NCBI RefSeq assembly: GCF_003287285.1
Contig: NZ_QMIG01000009.1
Span: 1 to 64,000, forward strand
Direction: 5' to 3'
Source of the DNA: Phytoactinopolyspora halophila
Lineage (GTDB): Bacteria > Actinomycetota > Actinomycetes > Jiangellales > Jiangellaceae
Length of the DNA: 64,000 nt
The position numbers and the translations under genes were made by a program. Positions 1-9,430 of this stretch are shown here, one piece after another (the first letter of the stretch is position 1; every line of letters starts with the position of its first letter). Below the pieces are notes generated by a model, which saw only the letters and a list, made by a program, of their open reading frames with translations, was not told the DNA's origin and ran no database searches.

Positions 1-2
1 AC

Positions 3-56
3 GACGGTGGCGATGACGGCGGTGGCGACGGTGGCGATGAAGGTGGCTGGAACTGA
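3..56 (+). CDS. C-terminal Gly/Asp tail of an upstream protein (partial)
   Basis: Only the last 17 codons of a gene that begins before the window are present, ending in TGA at 54-56. The tail is almost entirely Gly and Asp and ends EGGWN. Such tails are common on actinobacterial class A penicillin-binding proteins, and in many actinomycetes a PBP gene precedes the GT87 gene found next here. The PBP assignment is inferred from that gene order, because no catalytic domain is visible. Confidence 0.5.
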   Translation, partial: DGGDDGGGDGGDEGGWN

Positions 57-83
57 TCGCCAGGGAACGGCCATTCCAGCCCG

Positions 84-1520
84 TTGCGACACGATAGGCG
101 GGTGAACGCACACCCCATCTGGCCAAGTCGCGACGATCCGACGGTTGCCGCTGCGAGCGAATGGATCGGTGGCCCCGCGGGTCGTCACGCGACGGTGGGT
201 TCTCGCTGGTGGAACCCGCTGCGGATCATGCTGGCCGTCGCGTGCACGGTCTTCGCGCTGGGCGTGTTGCTCGACGAGCCGTGTCATGACGCATCCTGGG
301 AACGACGCGACGATTCCACGCTGTGGACGTCGCTTTGTTACAGCGACGTGCCCTTCCTCTATCGGGAACGCGGTTTCTCCGACGGTGACCTTCCGTATTG
401 GGACACCGCACTCGAGTACCCGGTACTCACCGGCGTCGTCATGCAAGGCTCGGCCATTGCGGCGCGGGCCGTGCAGTCGTTCGTCGATTCGGAACCCGCA
501 GATCCGGCCGTGGCGGAAAGTGTGCGATTCTACGAGGTCACGACGTTGCTTGTGGGCCTCTCTGCGCTCGTTGTGGTGGCCGCTACGGCGCTGACCGTGC
601 CGCAGCGGCCGTGGGACGCGATGTTGGTGGCCGCATCACCGATCATGCTGCTGAGTGCAACGATCAACTGGGATCTCCTCGCGGTGGCTGCGGCAAGCGT
701 TGCCATACTCGCGTGGACACGAGAACGACCAGGCTGGGCTGGGATCCTCATCGGGGTCGGGGCGGCGGTCAAGCTCTATCCGGTCCTGCTCCTCGGCCCC
801 CTGGTGCTCGTCGCCCTTCGCGCCCCCGGGCGGCTACGTGAGCTGCGAAAGGTCGGTGTCTGCGGCGGGGTCGCCGTGGCGACGTGGAGCCTGATCAACG
901 CGCCGTTCGCGCTATGGGCGCGGGACGGATGGCTGACGTTCTTCGAGTTCAATGCTGCCCGTGAGGCCGACTTCGGTTCGATCTGGTACGCCCGCCAGCT
1001 ACTCGCGCCCGAGCTGCTTCCCGGCGACGTCGATCGGCTGGCCTTGGGCGCAGCGCTCGTCCTGTTGGGTGCCATCATCCTGCTGGCCATGCTCGCGCCC
1101 CGTCCGCCCCGCCTGGCCCAGCTCGCCTTCCTCGCGGTGGCGGCGTTCGTGCTGATCAACAAAGTGTGGTCGCCACAATACTCACTGTGGCTGCTACCGC
1201 TGGCGGCACTCGCCATTCCGCGCTGGCGGGAACTGTTGATTTGGCAGGCGGCAGAAGCTATCTACGTCGTCTCGGTCTGGTTCTATCTGTCCGGCTTCTT
1301 CGCCGATCACATGATCTCAGATGAGGTCTATGCGTGGTCCATTGTCCTCCGGGCCGTAGTGCTGATCTGGCTGTGCAGCATGGTGGTTCGCGATATGTTC
1401 GCCCCTGACCGTGATCCGGTGCGCAACACGAACATGCCCCCATCGCCGGTTCCGGACCGGCTGGAGCACGCCGGCGCATCGGCACCGACGGGCGCAGGTG
1501 AGAGGCACCGTTCGGCATGA
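84..1520 (+). CDS. Polytopic glycosyltransferase, GT87 (DUF2029) family
   Basis: A 478-residue integral membrane protein with about ten hydrophobic segments from residue 47 on. GT87 enzymes are GT-C fold mannosyltransferases that use polyprenyl-phosphate-linked sugar donors outside the membrane to build cell-envelope glycans. The acidic loop LPYWDTALEYP (residues 103-113) and the GAAVKLYPVLL stretch (about 227-237) are typical of the family. The start is uncertain: TTG at 84 gives the longest frame, and GTG at 102 is an alternative; neither has a clear ribosome site. The 3' end overlaps the next gene by ATGA, so the two are probably translationally coupled. Sugar and acceptor cannot be told from sequence. 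Confidence 0.85.
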   Translation: MRHDRRVNAHPIWPSRDDPTVAAASEWIGGPAGRHATVGSRWWNPLRIMLAVACTVFALGVLLDEPCHDASWERRDDSTLWTSLCYSDVPFLYRERGFSDGDLPYWDTALEYPVLTGVVMQGSAIAARAVQSFVDSEPADPAVAESVRFYEVTTLLVGLSALVVVAATALTVPQRPWDAMLVAASPIMLLSATINWDLLAVAAASVAILAWTRERPGWAGILIGVGAAVKLYPVLLLGPLVLVALRAPGRLRELRKVGVCGGVAVATWSLINAPFALWARDGWLTFFEFNAAREADFGSIWYARQLLAPELLPGDVDRLALGAALVLLGAIILLAMLAPRPPRLAQLAFLAVAAFVLINKVWSPQYSLWLLPLAALAIPRWRELLIWQAAEAIYVVSVWFYLSGFFADHMISDEVYAWSIVLRAVVLIWLCSMVVRDMFAPDRDPVRNTNMPPSPVPDRLEHAGASAPTGAGERHRSA

Positions 1521-2692
1521 GTTGGCGAGACACCGAAAGCGTGGCTGTGGAGACGGCAGACTCGCCGGGCCGGGGGCCGTCGTCGGTGCTCATACGCCGA
1601 CGCGTGGACAACGATGCGATCGGCATCTGGATACTGAGCCGGATCTCCATGGTGGTCGTGGCGGCAGCGACCGGGTGGCTGTTCGCTGTGAACGGGCAAG
1701 ACGTGATCGGCTGGCTGGATCGCTGGGCACAGTGGGACGTCCATCATTATCGGGGCATCGCCATCCACGGCTACGAAGGTCAGCCCACCGGTGTGCCGAA
1801 CGAGGCATTCTTTCCGGGCCTTCCCGCGTTGTTGTGGCTCGGGGCGCAGATAGGGCTGCCGCACGTGCTGACCGGACTGCTCGTCTCGTTCGTGGCCGGT
1901 GGAATCGCTGCGATAGCCCTGGCACGGCTGGGAGAGCTCGAAGGTGGGCGACATGCCGGGCGTCTCGCCGTCGTGCTCTGGGTGTGCGCACCACCGGCCG
2001 TGTTCCTCGCAGCGCCTTACACGGAGGCCTTGTTCCTGGGTCTGGCGTTGCCGGCCTGGTTGGCCGCGCGTCGTGGTCACTGGCTGGCGGCCAGCTCGTT
2101 GACCGCGCTGGCGTGCACGGTTCGCGTAAGTGGAATCTTCCTGGCGGCCGCCGTGGGCGTTCATTGGCTCGTGACCCGGAGACGTCACAGGAACTGGTCC
2201 GGATTCGGCTGGCTCTTCCTCCCGCTCGTTCCGCTGGCTGGCTGGATGTTCTACCTCAAGCAGCTCACCGGGAATTGGCTGGCCTGGATGGATGCTCAGG
2301 CACAGGAATGGAACCGGGAACTCACACCACCGTGGGAGGCACTGAGCAATACCTGGCAGGCGGCCTTCGGCGGCACGCAATCCCCCGGCTTCGCATGGAT
2401 GTTCGGTGCCGAATTGGTCGCGATGCTGGCCGGAACGTTGCTGACGGCCGCATTGCTCTGGTGGCGGCGATGGGGTGAAGCGACCTGGGTCGGGCTGCAG
2501 GTGGTTGCGTTCGCGACGTCGTTCTGGTTCTTCTCCGTTCCCCGGGCGATGCTGCTGTGGTGGCCACTGTGGGTGGGCCTGGCCGTGCTCGCTTCGCGTC
2601 GCCGCTGGGTGCTGTGGCTATATCTGGCAGTGAGCGCGCCGTTGATGGTGGTCTGGGCGGCAACCTTCCTCACCGGTCGCTGGGCGGGTTGA
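1517..2692 (+). CDS. PIG-V-like mannosyltransferase family membrane protein
   Basis: A 391-residue polytopic protein resembling the PIG-V/GT76 mannosyltransferase family. Its first large external loop has W-D-x-x-H-Y-R-G (residues 73-80) followed by a [10 protein letters not shown] segment (98-107), as in actinobacterial 'mannosyltransferase family' proteins. About eight to ten membrane segments can be counted, with a basic charged cluster (RRRHR) around residue 205. The ATG lies inside the ATGA overlap with the GT87 gene, so both enzymes likely act together in extracytoplasmic glycan assembly. The last 23 bases overlap the tail of the convergent thiamine-binding gene on the other strand. The substrate is unknown. 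Confidence 0.8.
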   Translation: MSWRDTESVAVETADSPGRGPSSVLIRRRVDNDAIGIWILSRISMVVVAAATGWLFAVNGQDVIGWLDRWAQWDVHHYRGIAIHGYEGQPTGVPNEAFFPGLPALLWLGAQIGLPHVLTGLLVSFVAGGIAAIALARLGELEGGRHAGRLAVVLWVCAPPAVFLAAPYTEALFLGLALPAWLAARRGHWLAASSLTALACTVRVSGIFLAAAVGVHWLVTRRRHRNWSGFGWLFLPLVPLAGWMFYLKQLTGNWLAWMDAQAQEWNRELTPPWEALSNTWQAAFGGTQSPGFAWMFGAELVAMLAGTLLTAALLWWRRWGEATWVGLQVVAFATSFWFFSVPRAMLLWWPLWVGLAVLASRRRWVLWLYLAVSAPLMVVWAATFLTGRWAG

Positions 2693-2984
2693 GGTGGCGT
2701 TCCACTGATTGCACCTTCGTTTCGAGCGCGCCGGATAGGCCGGGGCGATAGTCCGCCTTGATGACGGTGCTCACGCGTGGTGCGCGGCTGGCGACCGCGT
2801 CGACGGCCTGTCGCACTACGTCCATGACCTCGTCCCAGGACTCACCCTCGATCGTGGTGAACATGGCATCGGTCCGGTTGGGGAGCCCGGAGGCGCGCAC
2901 GACCCGGACGGCCTCGGCGACGATCTCGCCAACTCCCTCGCCGACGCCGAGTGGTGTCACGGAGAATGCGACGACGACGGACAT
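2670..2984 (-). CDS. Thiamine-binding protein, MTH1187/YkoF-like
   Basis: A 104-residue protein starting [13 protein letters not shown] and ending HLNPPSDR. It has the length and pattern of the MTH1187 family (PF01910): a small ferredoxin-like fold that forms tetramers and binds thiamine or a related ligand. Family hallmarks visible are the N-terminal beta strand with VTPLG, the repeated VAEAVRVV helix and the [16 protein letters not shown] segment. The reading frame stays open far upstream, but similarity begins only at this ATG. The gene converges with and overlaps the upstream glycosyltransferase gene. No thiamine operon lies nearby, so the physiological role is inferred from the family. 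Confidence 0.8.
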   Translation of the reverse strand: MSVVVAFSVTPLGVGEGVGEIVAEAVRVVRASGLPNRTDAMFTTIEGESWDEVMDVVRQAVDAVASRAPRVSTVIKADYRPGLSGALETKVQSVERHLNPPSDR

Positions 2985-3074
2985 GCCGGCCTCCTCGATA
3001 CGGTTCGGGCGAACTGACGAGCTCCATGATTCCTCATCCATCATCGAACGATCGCCGATGTCGGGTGGGTGCGA

Positions 3075-3080
3075 TAGCGT
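3075..3080 (+). promoter_or_regulatory. -10 box (TAGCGT), leaderless endonuclease IV gene
   Basis: TAGCGT fits TANNNT and ends exactly 6 nt before the ATG of the endonuclease IV gene. This is the spacing expected when transcription starts at the start codon itself. No purine-rich ribosome site is present. No convincing -35 is seen. Confidence 0.5.
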
Positions 3081-3086
3081 CAAGTC

Positions 3087-3887
3087 ATGCCCGAGCCAGA
3101 TCACGTTCGTATCGGTGCCCATGTCGGCTCCGAAGACCCCGTGGGCGAAGCGCAAGCGCGCAGCGGCGACGCAGCCCAATTCTTCCTCGGGGATCCGCAA
3201 GGCTGGAAGGCACCCACCGTCGCCTACCCCGACGGCGCGGAGGCATTGCGGAAGGCTGCCGAGGACGCCGATGTCGAGCTCTACATCCATGCGCCATACG
3301 TGCTCAACGTCGCCACGACCAACAACCGGATCCGGATCCCGAGCCGCAAGATCTTGCAGCAGCAGGTGGATCTCGCGGCGGAGGTCGGGGCCAAGGGCCT
3401 GGTGATACACGGCGGCCACGTCCTCAAGGGCGATGATCCCGACGTGGGTGTGGACAACTGGCGCAAGTGCGCCGAGCGGCTCGATGCGAAGGTTCCCGTA
3501 TTCATCGAGAACACGGCAGGCGGAGACTACGCCATGGCCCGCACGCTTGATCGGCTGGCCCGCGTGTGGGACGCGGTGGCCGAGCATGGCCTCGGTTTCT
3601 GCCTCGATACGTGTCATGCGTTTGCCGCCGGTATCGATCTCGCCGAGGTTGTCGATCAGATCATGGCTATCACGGGCCGCATCGACCTGGTGCATGCAAA
3701 TGACAGCCGTGACCCCTTCGGTTCCGGCGCGGATCGGCATGCCAATCTCGGTGACGGCACCATCGGACTGGCGGCGATCGCCGAGGTCGTCCGTGCGGCG
3801 GGTGCCCCGGTGATTCTGGAGACTCCGGGAGCCAAGAGCGGCGAGAGCGACGACGTCACTCGGTTGCGGGAGTACCTGCGGAGCTGA
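3087..3887 (+). CDS. nfo: Endonuclease IV (AP endonuclease)
   Basis: A 266-residue TIM-barrel protein of the Nfo family, which cleaves DNA 5' to abasic sites in base excision repair using three zinc ions. The metal-binding residues can be seen in order: IGAHVG (His12), [37 protein letters not shown] followed by D-x-H ([10 protein letters not shown]), and ILETPG near the C-terminus. The length is close to the family norm of 250-290. It is a single-gene unit, probably leaderless from the TAGCGT box. It is divergent from the thiamine-binding gene. Confidence 0.93.
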   Translation: MPEPDHVRIGAHVGSEDPVGEAQARSGDAAQFFLGDPQGWKAPTVAYPDGAEALRKAAEDADVELYIHAPYVLNVATTNNRIRIPSRKILQQQVDLAAEVGAKGLVIHGGHVLKGDDPDVGVDNWRKCAERLDAKVPVFIENTAGGDYAMARTLDRLARVWDAVAEHGLGFCLDTCHAFAAGIDLAEVVDQIMAITGRIDLVHANDSRDPFGSGADRHANLGDGTIGLAAIAEVVRAAGAPVILETPGAKSGESDDVTRLREYLRS

Positions 3888-3987
3888 CGCGTTCGGCGTC
3901 GCCGTTCACGTGGCGTCGACGCCCGGCGGTGGCCTGACCGACGGTGGTCATGGCGGAGGCAGGATCGGACGTGTGATGATCGCCAGG

Positions 3988-3993
3988 TACGCT
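3988..3993 (+). promoter_or_regulatory. -10 box (TACGCT), leaderless femX-like gene
   Basis: TACGCT lies 6 nt before GTG 4000. A weak -35 (TCGGAC, 3965-3970) is 17 bp upstream. The spacing suggests a leaderless transcript and decides the start codon of the following gene in favour of GTG 4000. Confidence 0.5.
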
Positions 3994-3999
3994 CGGCCC

Positions 4000-5139
4000 G
4001 TGACGAACGCGCCTGCACTCACCGTCCGATCGATCTCTGCTGAACAGCATCTGACCGCGATCGCCGAGCGTCCGTCCGTCAGCTTCTTGCAGACTCCCGC
4101 GTGGGGGCTCGTCAAACAGGGATGGGTGGCCGAGTCGGTCGGCTGGTTTGACGGTCAGACCATTGTCGGAGCCGGCCTCGTTCTCTACCGAAAGGCTCCT
4201 CGGTTACGGAAATACCTGGCCTACGTCCCCGAAGGTCCGGCGATCGACTGGGAGTCGGCCGCCAAAGCCGGAGATCTTCACCGGTGGCTCGATCCGCTCG
4301 TCGAACATGTGAAGTCTGCCGGAGCGTTCGGCCTGCGGGTGGGAGCCCCGGTCGTCACGCGGATCTGGCAGAACGCCACCTTGAAGACCGCGCTGGCCGA
4401 CGACGCCGTGAAGCGCCTCCGGGACGTTACCGCAGACGAGGTGACCGAGGTGGGGGAATCCCTGGCGGCGCAGCTGACCAGTGCTGGCTGGCGACCTCCG
4501 CCGGAGGAGGAGGGCTTCGCTGCTGGACAACCTCGTCACGTGTTCCAACTTCCGCTGCACGGCCGTTCGGCCGATGATGTGCTCCGCGGTTTCAACCAGC
4601 TGTGGCGGCGCAACATCAAGAAGGCCGACAAGGCCGGAGTGACAGTGAGCTACGGCACTGAAGACGACCTTCCGGTATTCCACGAGCTCTACACCGAAAC
4701 GGCACGACGGGACGACTTCACACCCCGGCCACTCGAGTATTTTCAGCGCATGTGGCGCACCATGAGCGCTGAAGACCCGGAGCGATTCCGGCTGTATCTC
4801 GCCCACCACGACGGCGACCTGGTGGCAGCGACCATCATGGTGCAGGTCGGCGTGCACGCGTGGTACTCGTACGGGGCGTCGTCGACCGAGAAACGCGAAG
4901 TACGTGGTTCGAACGCCGTCCAGTGGAGGATGATCGAGGACGCTCTGGCTGCCGGGTGTGAGATCTATGACCTGAGGGGGATCACGGACACGCTGGACGA
5001 GTCCGATCCGCATGCCGGTCTGATCCGGTTCAAGCTCGGTACCGGCGGCCAAGCTGTCGAATACCTCGGTGAATGGGATTTGCCGATTTCCCGCCTCATG
5101 TACAACGCGTTCGAGCTCTACATGAAACGCAGGAGCTGA
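4000..5139 (+). CDS. FemX/FemAB-family aminoacyl (peptidyl)transferase
   Basis: A 379-residue protein of the FemABX family (GNAT-like double domain). Members add amino acids from aminoacyl-tRNA to the lipid II stem peptide, forming the cell-wall crossbridge. Family segments include FLQTPAWGLVKQGW near the N-terminus, the basic RGFNQLWRRNIKKADK region in the middle, and YSYGASS with YDLRGI in the second GNAT half. GTG 4000 is preferred over ATG 3976 because a TACGCT box sits 6 nt upstream and homologues begin at this point. The alanine-racemase homologue follows 7 bp downstream, which supports a cell-wall role. Which amino acid is transferred cannot be read from sequence. Confidence 0.88.
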   Translation: MTNAPALTVRSISAEQHLTAIAERPSVSFLQTPAWGLVKQGWVAESVGWFDGQTIVGAGLVLYRKAPRLRKYLAYVPEGPAIDWESAAKAGDLHRWLDPLVEHVKSAGAFGLRVGAPVVTRIWQNATLKTALADDAVKRLRDVTADEVTEVGESLAAQLTSAGWRPPPEEEGFAAGQPRHVFQLPLHGRSADDVLRGFNQLWRRNIKKADKAGVTVSYGTEDDLPVFHELYTETARRDDFTPRPLEYFQRMWRTMSAEDPERFRLYLAHHDGDLVAATIMVQVGVHAWYSYGASSTEKREVRGSNAVQWRMIEDALAAGCEIYDLRGITDTLDESDPHAGLIRFKLGTGGQAVEYLGEWDLPISRLMYNAFELYMKRRS

Positions 5140-5146
5140 TCTGCCG

Positions 5147-6184
5147 ATGTCGCTGACCTTGCATGTCGATGCGTCCCGGTGGCGCGAGCACCTGCGTCGA
5201 TTTGTGGACACCGGTCGGGTGGCTGTCGTTCCGGTGGCGAAAGGCAATGGATACGGCTTCGGAAACGAGACACTGGCTGCGGAAGCCGGCGCGCTGGGTG
5301 TGGAAACGCTCGCGGTGGGGACCTACGAAGAATTGGCTCGCCTCGACGATGCATTCGCTGGCGATCTTCTGGTCCTGACCCCGTGGCGGCCATGGATGAA
5401 CGCCCGGCTCGGCGACGAGCGGGTCATTCACACCGTATCCCGGCCGTCCGATCTTCATGCACTGGTCGAGCGGGGAGGGCGTCCCCGGATCGTGCTCGAG
5501 GTGCTGACAAGTATGCGGCGCCACGGCGTCGATCCCACGCAGCTCGAGGCTATAGCCGAGCCGTTGGCCGAGACCCGGTTCGAAGGCTTTGCACTACATC
5601 TCCCGCTTGCCGGAGATCATCGAGACGAGGCACGTGAGCTTGCGGAAATGGCGTTTGGCGCGGTGGCGTCATCCCCGGTGCGCCGGATCTGGGTCAGTCA
5701 TCTGTCGAGGCAGGCCGCATCGGACGTGGCGTCTGCGATCGATGCCGATGTGCGCGTGCGCGTCGGGTCCGACCTGTGGCTCGGAGACCGCAGCGCGTTG
5801 AGCATGCGGGCGACGGTGCTCGATGTCCACTCTCTTCAGCGCGGTGAACGCTACGGTTATCGCCAGCGCCCCGCCAGGAGAGCCGGCCACATCGTCGTCG
5901 TCGCCGGAGGCACCGCCCACGGTGTCGCCCTCGAGGCGCCGTCCGCTGTGACGAGCATCCGGCAGCGCGCCGTCTCGGTTGCCAAGGGCGGACTCGAAGC
6001 TACGGGTCGCGCGTTGTCGCCCTTCCGGATCGGTGGGAAGCAGCGATGGTTCGCCGAGCCACCCCACATGCAGTGTTCGATGCTTTGGTTGCCGCGCGAC
6101 GTCGCGCCGCCCGAACCCGGTGATGAGGTGGAGCTCGACGTCCGTTTCACGACGACAACTGCCGATCGGATCGTCTGGGAGTGA
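5147..6184 (+). CDS. Alanine racemase-family PLP enzyme
   Basis: A 345-residue homologue of alanine racemase. The N-terminal barrel holds the PLP-lysine motif VAKGNGYGFG (residues 29-38), followed by a beta-rich C-terminal domain with GERYGYRQRP. Canonical Alr would convert L-Ala to D-Ala for the peptidoglycan stem peptide. The sequence is divergent and a little short of the usual 370-390 residues, so it may be a paralogue rather than the main Alr. It starts 7 bp after the FemX-like gene and is probably co-transcribed with it, a pairing seen in other actinomycetes just before rpsF. Substrate specificity is an inference. Confidence 0.75.
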   Translation: MSLTLHVDASRWREHLRRFVDTGRVAVVPVAKGNGYGFGNETLAAEAGALGVETLAVGTYEELARLDDAFAGDLLVLTPWRPWMNARLGDERVIHTVSRPSDLHALVERGGRPRIVLEVLTSMRRHGVDPTQLEAIAEPLAETRFEGFALHLPLAGDHRDEARELAEMAFGAVASSPVRRIWVSHLSRQAASDVASAIDADVRVRVGSDLWLGDRSALSMRATVLDVHSLQRGERYGYRQRPARRAGHIVVVAGGTAHGVALEAPSAVTSIRQRAVSVAKGGLEATGRALSPFRIGGKQRWFAEPPHMQCSMLWLPRDVAPPEPGDEVELDVRFTTTTADRIVWE

Positions 6185-6343
6185 AACTAGGCGGTGCGGC
6201 GGAATCTGTCGGCCGTCGCTGGTACGCTTACACGCGGTCTGGTTGTCGGTGGGCGATTCACCAGACAGCACAGACCGGCAGACGTACAGCCCTCCTGCTG
6301 CGGAAAGACCGCGGCCGTGAAGACCACGGGAGGTGAAACCGGC

Positions 6344-6634
6344 ATGCGTCATTATGAGGTAATGGTCATCCTCGACCCGGAGGCCGAGGAGCGCACCGTC
6401 GCTCCGACTCTCGAGCAATATCTGGAGATCGTACGCAAGGCCGGCGGCACGGTCGAGAACGTCGACATCTGGGGCCGTCGCAAGCTTGCCTACGAGATCA
6501 ACAAGAAGAGCGAAGGCATCTACGCGGTGTTCGATGTGAATTGCGAAGCCGACACCGTATCCGAGCTCGACCGTCAGCTCGGACTCTCCGAATCCGTGCT
6601 GCGCACCAAGGTCGTCCGGCCCGTAGCGCGCTAG
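6344..6634 (+). CDS. rpsF: 30S ribosomal protein S6
   Basis: A 96-residue S6 protein beginning [10 protein letters not shown] and containing the usual [10 protein letters not shown] and KSEGIYAVF segments. It binds 16S rRNA together with S18, which is encoded two genes downstream. The ATG is preceded by GGGAGG at 6328-6333. It heads the rpsF-ssb-rpsR-rplI operon. The 160 bp upstream probably hold the operon promoter and leader. Confidence 0.97.
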   Translation: MRHYEVMVILDPEAEERTVAPTLEQYLEIVRKAGGTVENVDIWGRRKLAYEINKKSEGIYAVFDVNCEADTVSELDRQLGLSESVLRTKVVRPVAR

Positions 6635-6690
6635 GTCGTCGGGCGTCGGCGCTCGTACCGCACGACATTCCCGGAGCAAAGGGAGCATCC

Positions 6691-7209
6691 ATGGCAGGCG
6701 AGACCGTCATCACCCTCATCGGCAATTTGACCGATGATCCCGAGCTGCGCTTCACGCCGAGTGGCGCGGCCGTCGCCAACTTTCGGGTCGCGTCCACCCC
6801 ACGCACGTTCAACCGGCAGACGAATACGTGGGAGGACGGCGAGCCGCTGTTCCTCTCGTGCTCGGTCTGGCGGCAAGTGGCGGAGAACGCGGCCGAGACC
6901 CTTCAGCGGGGTATGCGCGTGATCGTGAGCGGCCGGTTGAAGCAACGCTCGTTCGAAACGCGCGAAGGAGAGCGGCGTACGGTTTTCGAGGTCGACGTCG
7001 ACGAGGTCGGCCCGAGCCTGCGCTATGCCACGGCCAAGGTCACCAAGACACAGCGTCAAGGTGGCGGAGGATTCGGTGGCGGTGCACCGCAAGGAGGCGG
7101 TGACCCCTGGGCCAGCCAGGCTGCTCCGGCGGCACCGCAGGGTGCCCAAGCACCGGCGAACGATCCATGGTCGACGAACGCCCCGGCGGCTGACGAGCCT
7201 CCGTTCTGA
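6691..7209 (+). CDS. ssb: Single-stranded DNA-binding protein
   Basis: A 172-residue SSB with an N-terminal OB fold (about 1-110; [20 protein letters not shown]) and a disordered Gly/Gln/Ala/Pro-rich tail. It ends in the acidic tip ADEPPF, which docks repair and replication partners. It coats single-stranded DNA during replication, recombination and repair. The ATG has a GGGAG ribosome site at 6681-6685. Its place between rpsF and rpsR is the standard bacterial arrangement and marks it as the essential SSB rather than a plasmid or phage copy. Confidence 0.97.
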   Translation: MAGETVITLIGNLTDDPELRFTPSGAAVANFRVASTPRTFNRQTNTWEDGEPLFLSCSVWRQVAENAAETLQRGMRVIVSGRLKQRSFETREGERRTVFEVDVDEVGPSLRYATAKVTKTQRQGGGGFGGGAPQGGGDPWASQAAPAAPQGAQAPANDPWSTNAPAADEPPF

Positions 7210-7280
7210 CCATACCTGTACCCGTCCATCCACCCATCCCGGTCGACCGGCCGGGCTCTTCGTCAAGGAGGAGCACCACG

Positions 7281-7517
7281 ATGGTGAAGTCCCCAGTACG
7301 CAAGCCGAAGAAGAAGGTTTGCGCCTTTTGTCAGGAGAAGATCGACTACGTCGACTACAAAGACACGGCGTTGCTGCGCAAGTACATCTCTGATCGGGGC
7401 AAGATCCGCGCCCGCCGTGTCACGGGTAACTGCACGCGGCATCAGCGTGATGTGGCGACGGCGATCAAGAACGCGCGCGAGATGGCGCTGCTGCCGTACA
7501 CCTCGACGGCCCGCTGA
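7281..7517 (+). CDS. rpsR: 30S ribosomal protein S18
   Basis: A 78-residue S18 with CAFCQ at residues 14-18 and a third Cys in GNCTRHQRD, so it is the zinc-binding (C+) form. Actinobacteria often also carry a zinc-free paralogue under Zur control; this operon copy is the zinc-dependent one. It binds the central domain of 16S rRNA with S6. GGAGG lies just upstream (7268-7272). Confidence 0.96.
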   Translation: MVKSPVRKPKKKVCAFCQEKIDYVDYKDTALLRKYISDRGKIRARRVTGNCTRHQRDVATAIKNAREMALLPYTSTAR

Positions 7518-7533
7518 GAAAGGTGCGGAGAGC

Positions 7534-7980
7534 ATGAAACTCATTCTCAAGCAGGAAGTCTCCGGTCTGGGATCGGCTGGTGACGTCGTCGAGGTGCGCG
7601 ACGGCTATGGCCGTAACTACTTGATCCCCCGTGGGTACGCCATGGCGTGGACCAAGGGCGCGCAGAAGCAGATCGACGCGATCCAGCGCGCACGCGAGAG
7701 CCGGGAGATCGCCGATCGCGACACCGCGCGGGCGATGAAGGAACGCCTCGAGGCGGGTCCCATCCAGCTGAAGGCCAAGGCCGGCGAATCGGGCCGGCTC
7801 TTCGGTTCGATCACGCCGGCGGATATCGCGTCGGCGGTCGTGGACGCTGGCGGGCCGCAAGTCGACAAGCGGCGTATCGAGGTTGGCACGCCCATCAAAT
7901 CCGTCGGTGAGCACACGGTTACGGTCCGGCTCCACGAGGACGTCTCCGCCAAGATCAAGATTAACGTCGCTGCCGCCTGA
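7534..7980 (+). CDS. rplI: 50S ribosomal protein L9
   Basis: A 148-residue L9 beginning MKLILKQEVSGLG, with DGYGRNYLIPRGYA in the N-terminal rRNA-binding domain, a long charged connecting helix (about 40-75) and a C-terminal domain with GRLFGSIT. It binds 23S rRNA near the L1 stalk and affects reading-frame fidelity. The start is the ATG at 7534, inside the open frame, 16 bp after the rpsR stop, and it closes the rpsF operon. Confidence 0.96.
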   Translation: MKLILKQEVSGLGSAGDVVEVRDGYGRNYLIPRGYAMAWTKGAQKQIDAIQRARESREIADRDTARAMKERLEAGPIQLKAKAGESGRLFGSITPADIASAVVDAGGPQVDKRRIEVGTPIKSVGEHTVTVRLHEDVSAKIKINVAAA

Positions 7981-8058
7981 TCACTCCTCGCCCTGGCGGG
8001 GAGGGTCCGTGCTGTACGGCAAGAGTCAGTACGGCGGGGAACCACGTCAGGCAGAATC

Positions 8059-9408
8059 GTGGGCGTGATCCTCAGGTACGTGTGGGCGCCGCTGGTCAGC
8101 AAGTCCACGTTCCGGCGAGGTATTCACCTGCTGCTCGGCGGCGTCATCCTGATTCCGTACCTGCTCTTGGCGTTCGGGTTCGCGCAGATGTATGCGGACC
8201 CCGACGTGCCGGTCGTGCCCATCTCCGTGTTGGTGGCGGTCACCGTCGCCATCGTCGCGGTGCCGCCGTTCTTGCCGGTGATGCGCGGGCTGGAGATCTC
8301 GGCCGCACAGAGCCTGTTGGATGTGGGGCTTCCGGAACCGGCGCGGCATCCGTCCTGGGACGCCCGTCTACGTGGCGCCACATGGTACGTGCTGCACCTC
8401 CTCGGGGGCGGCGCCGCCATGGGAACGTTGCTCTACTGCGTGCCGGCGGCAGTTGTTTCGATCATCAGAGGGCTGGGTGCGGAGGACCAGCTGCCGGCCG
8501 ACGCCAGCGTGCCTCCGTTCGGCGGCGTGCATGGGCCGGCATCGGTAGCACTCGGCGCGCTCATGCTGCTACTGGTGGCCTACGTCGTCGCCGGAATCGG
8601 TGGTGCTCTTGCTCGGGTGGCGCCGTTCTTGCTCGGACCGTCGCCCGCGGAACGCATCGCCGCACTCGAGGACGAGACACGGCGGCTCGCGGAGCGCAAT
8701 CGACTGGCCCGGGAGCTGCACGATTCGGTCGGTCATGCGTTGACGGTCAGCACGATGCAGGCGGCTGCGGCCCGCCAGGTACTGCGATCCGACCCGGATA
8801 CGGCGGAACAGGCATTGACGGCGATCGAGGAGGCCAGCCGCTCAGCGGCGGAAGATCTCGACCATGTCTTGGGATTGCTCCGGGACGATCGCACAGCTGA
8901 CGAGCGTGCAGCTGACGAGCGTGCGAATCGCCGTGTCGATCGTGAACCGGAGCATAGTGGCTCGCGAGGCCGTGACCCCGTTTACGGGCTGGATGAACTC
9001 GAGAATCTGGTCGAAGATGTGCGTGCAGCCGGCATGGAGGTCGACGCTGAACTCGATTTTGAAGGCCGGATGGTTCCTGCTATCACATCGCGGGAGGCGT
9101 ATCGGCTGGTTCAGGAGGGACTGACCAACGCCGTACGACATGCCGCGGCACCGTCCGTCGTGGTGCGAGTACGCGGTGACCACACGGGCGTGACCATCGA
9201 ACTGTCCAACCCCCTGCGTCCGGCCGAGTCTGCGACCGGCGGTGCGGAGACCGATGGTCGGGGCCTGCGCGGTATGCGGGAGCGTGTCAGCATGTTGGGC
9301 GGGGCCTTCTCCGCTGGCCCGGCGGAGGACGGCGTCTGGCGTGTGCGGATCTGGTTGCCGGGCCGGAAGACGCCTGGCAGTAGGGCATCGGCACGAGGCA
9401 GGGAGTGA
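8059..9408 (+). CDS. Membrane sensor histidine kinase, NarL/DesK type
   Basis: A 449-residue two-component sensor. The N-terminal half has about four to six membrane segments (residues 20-190). A HisKA_3 dimerisation domain follows with the phosphoacceptor His221 in RELHDSVGHAL, and then a linker with a short duplicated TADERAADER. The C-terminal HATPase_c domain has the N box EGLTNAVRHA and G box GRGLRGMRERV. It should phosphorylate the response regulator encoded 22 bp downstream. The start is GTG 8059 or GTG 8065; the second sits 7 nt after a CAGAAT box and may be leaderless. The signal sensed is unknown. Confidence 0.9.
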   Translation: MGVILRYVWAPLVSKSTFRRGIHLLLGGVILIPYLLLAFGFAQMYADPDVPVVPISVLVAVTVAIVAVPPFLPVMRGLEISAAQSLLDVGLPEPARHPSWDARLRGATWYVLHLLGGGAAMGTLLYCVPAAVVSIIRGLGAEDQLPADASVPPFGGVHGPASVALGALMLLLVAYVVAGIGGALARVAPFLLGPSPAERIAALEDETRRLAERNRLARELHDSVGHALTVSTMQAAAARQVLRSDPDTAEQALTAIEEASRSAAEDLDHVLGLLRDDRTADERAADERANRRVDREPEHSGSRGRDPVYGLDELENLVEDVRAAGMEVDAELDFEGRMVPAITSREAYRLVQEGLTNAVRHAAAPSVVVRVRGDHTGVTIELSNPLRPAESATGGAETDGRGLRGMRERVSMLGGAFSAGPAEDGVWRVRIWLPGRKTPGSRASARGRE

Positions 9409-9430
9409 GTTCGGTGGGAGAGTGCCGCTG

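Noticed and set aside
1328-2380. 350-codon minus-strand frame opposite the two glycosyltransferases
   Set aside because: It is the antisense shadow of genes with strong family patterns; composition is Arg/His/Gln-rich without any fold-like pattern.
8881-8935. 15-bp tandem duplication in the histidine kinase gene
   Set aside because: It encodes a short Ala-Asp-Glu-Arg repeat in the linker and keeps the frame; an ordinary linker length change.
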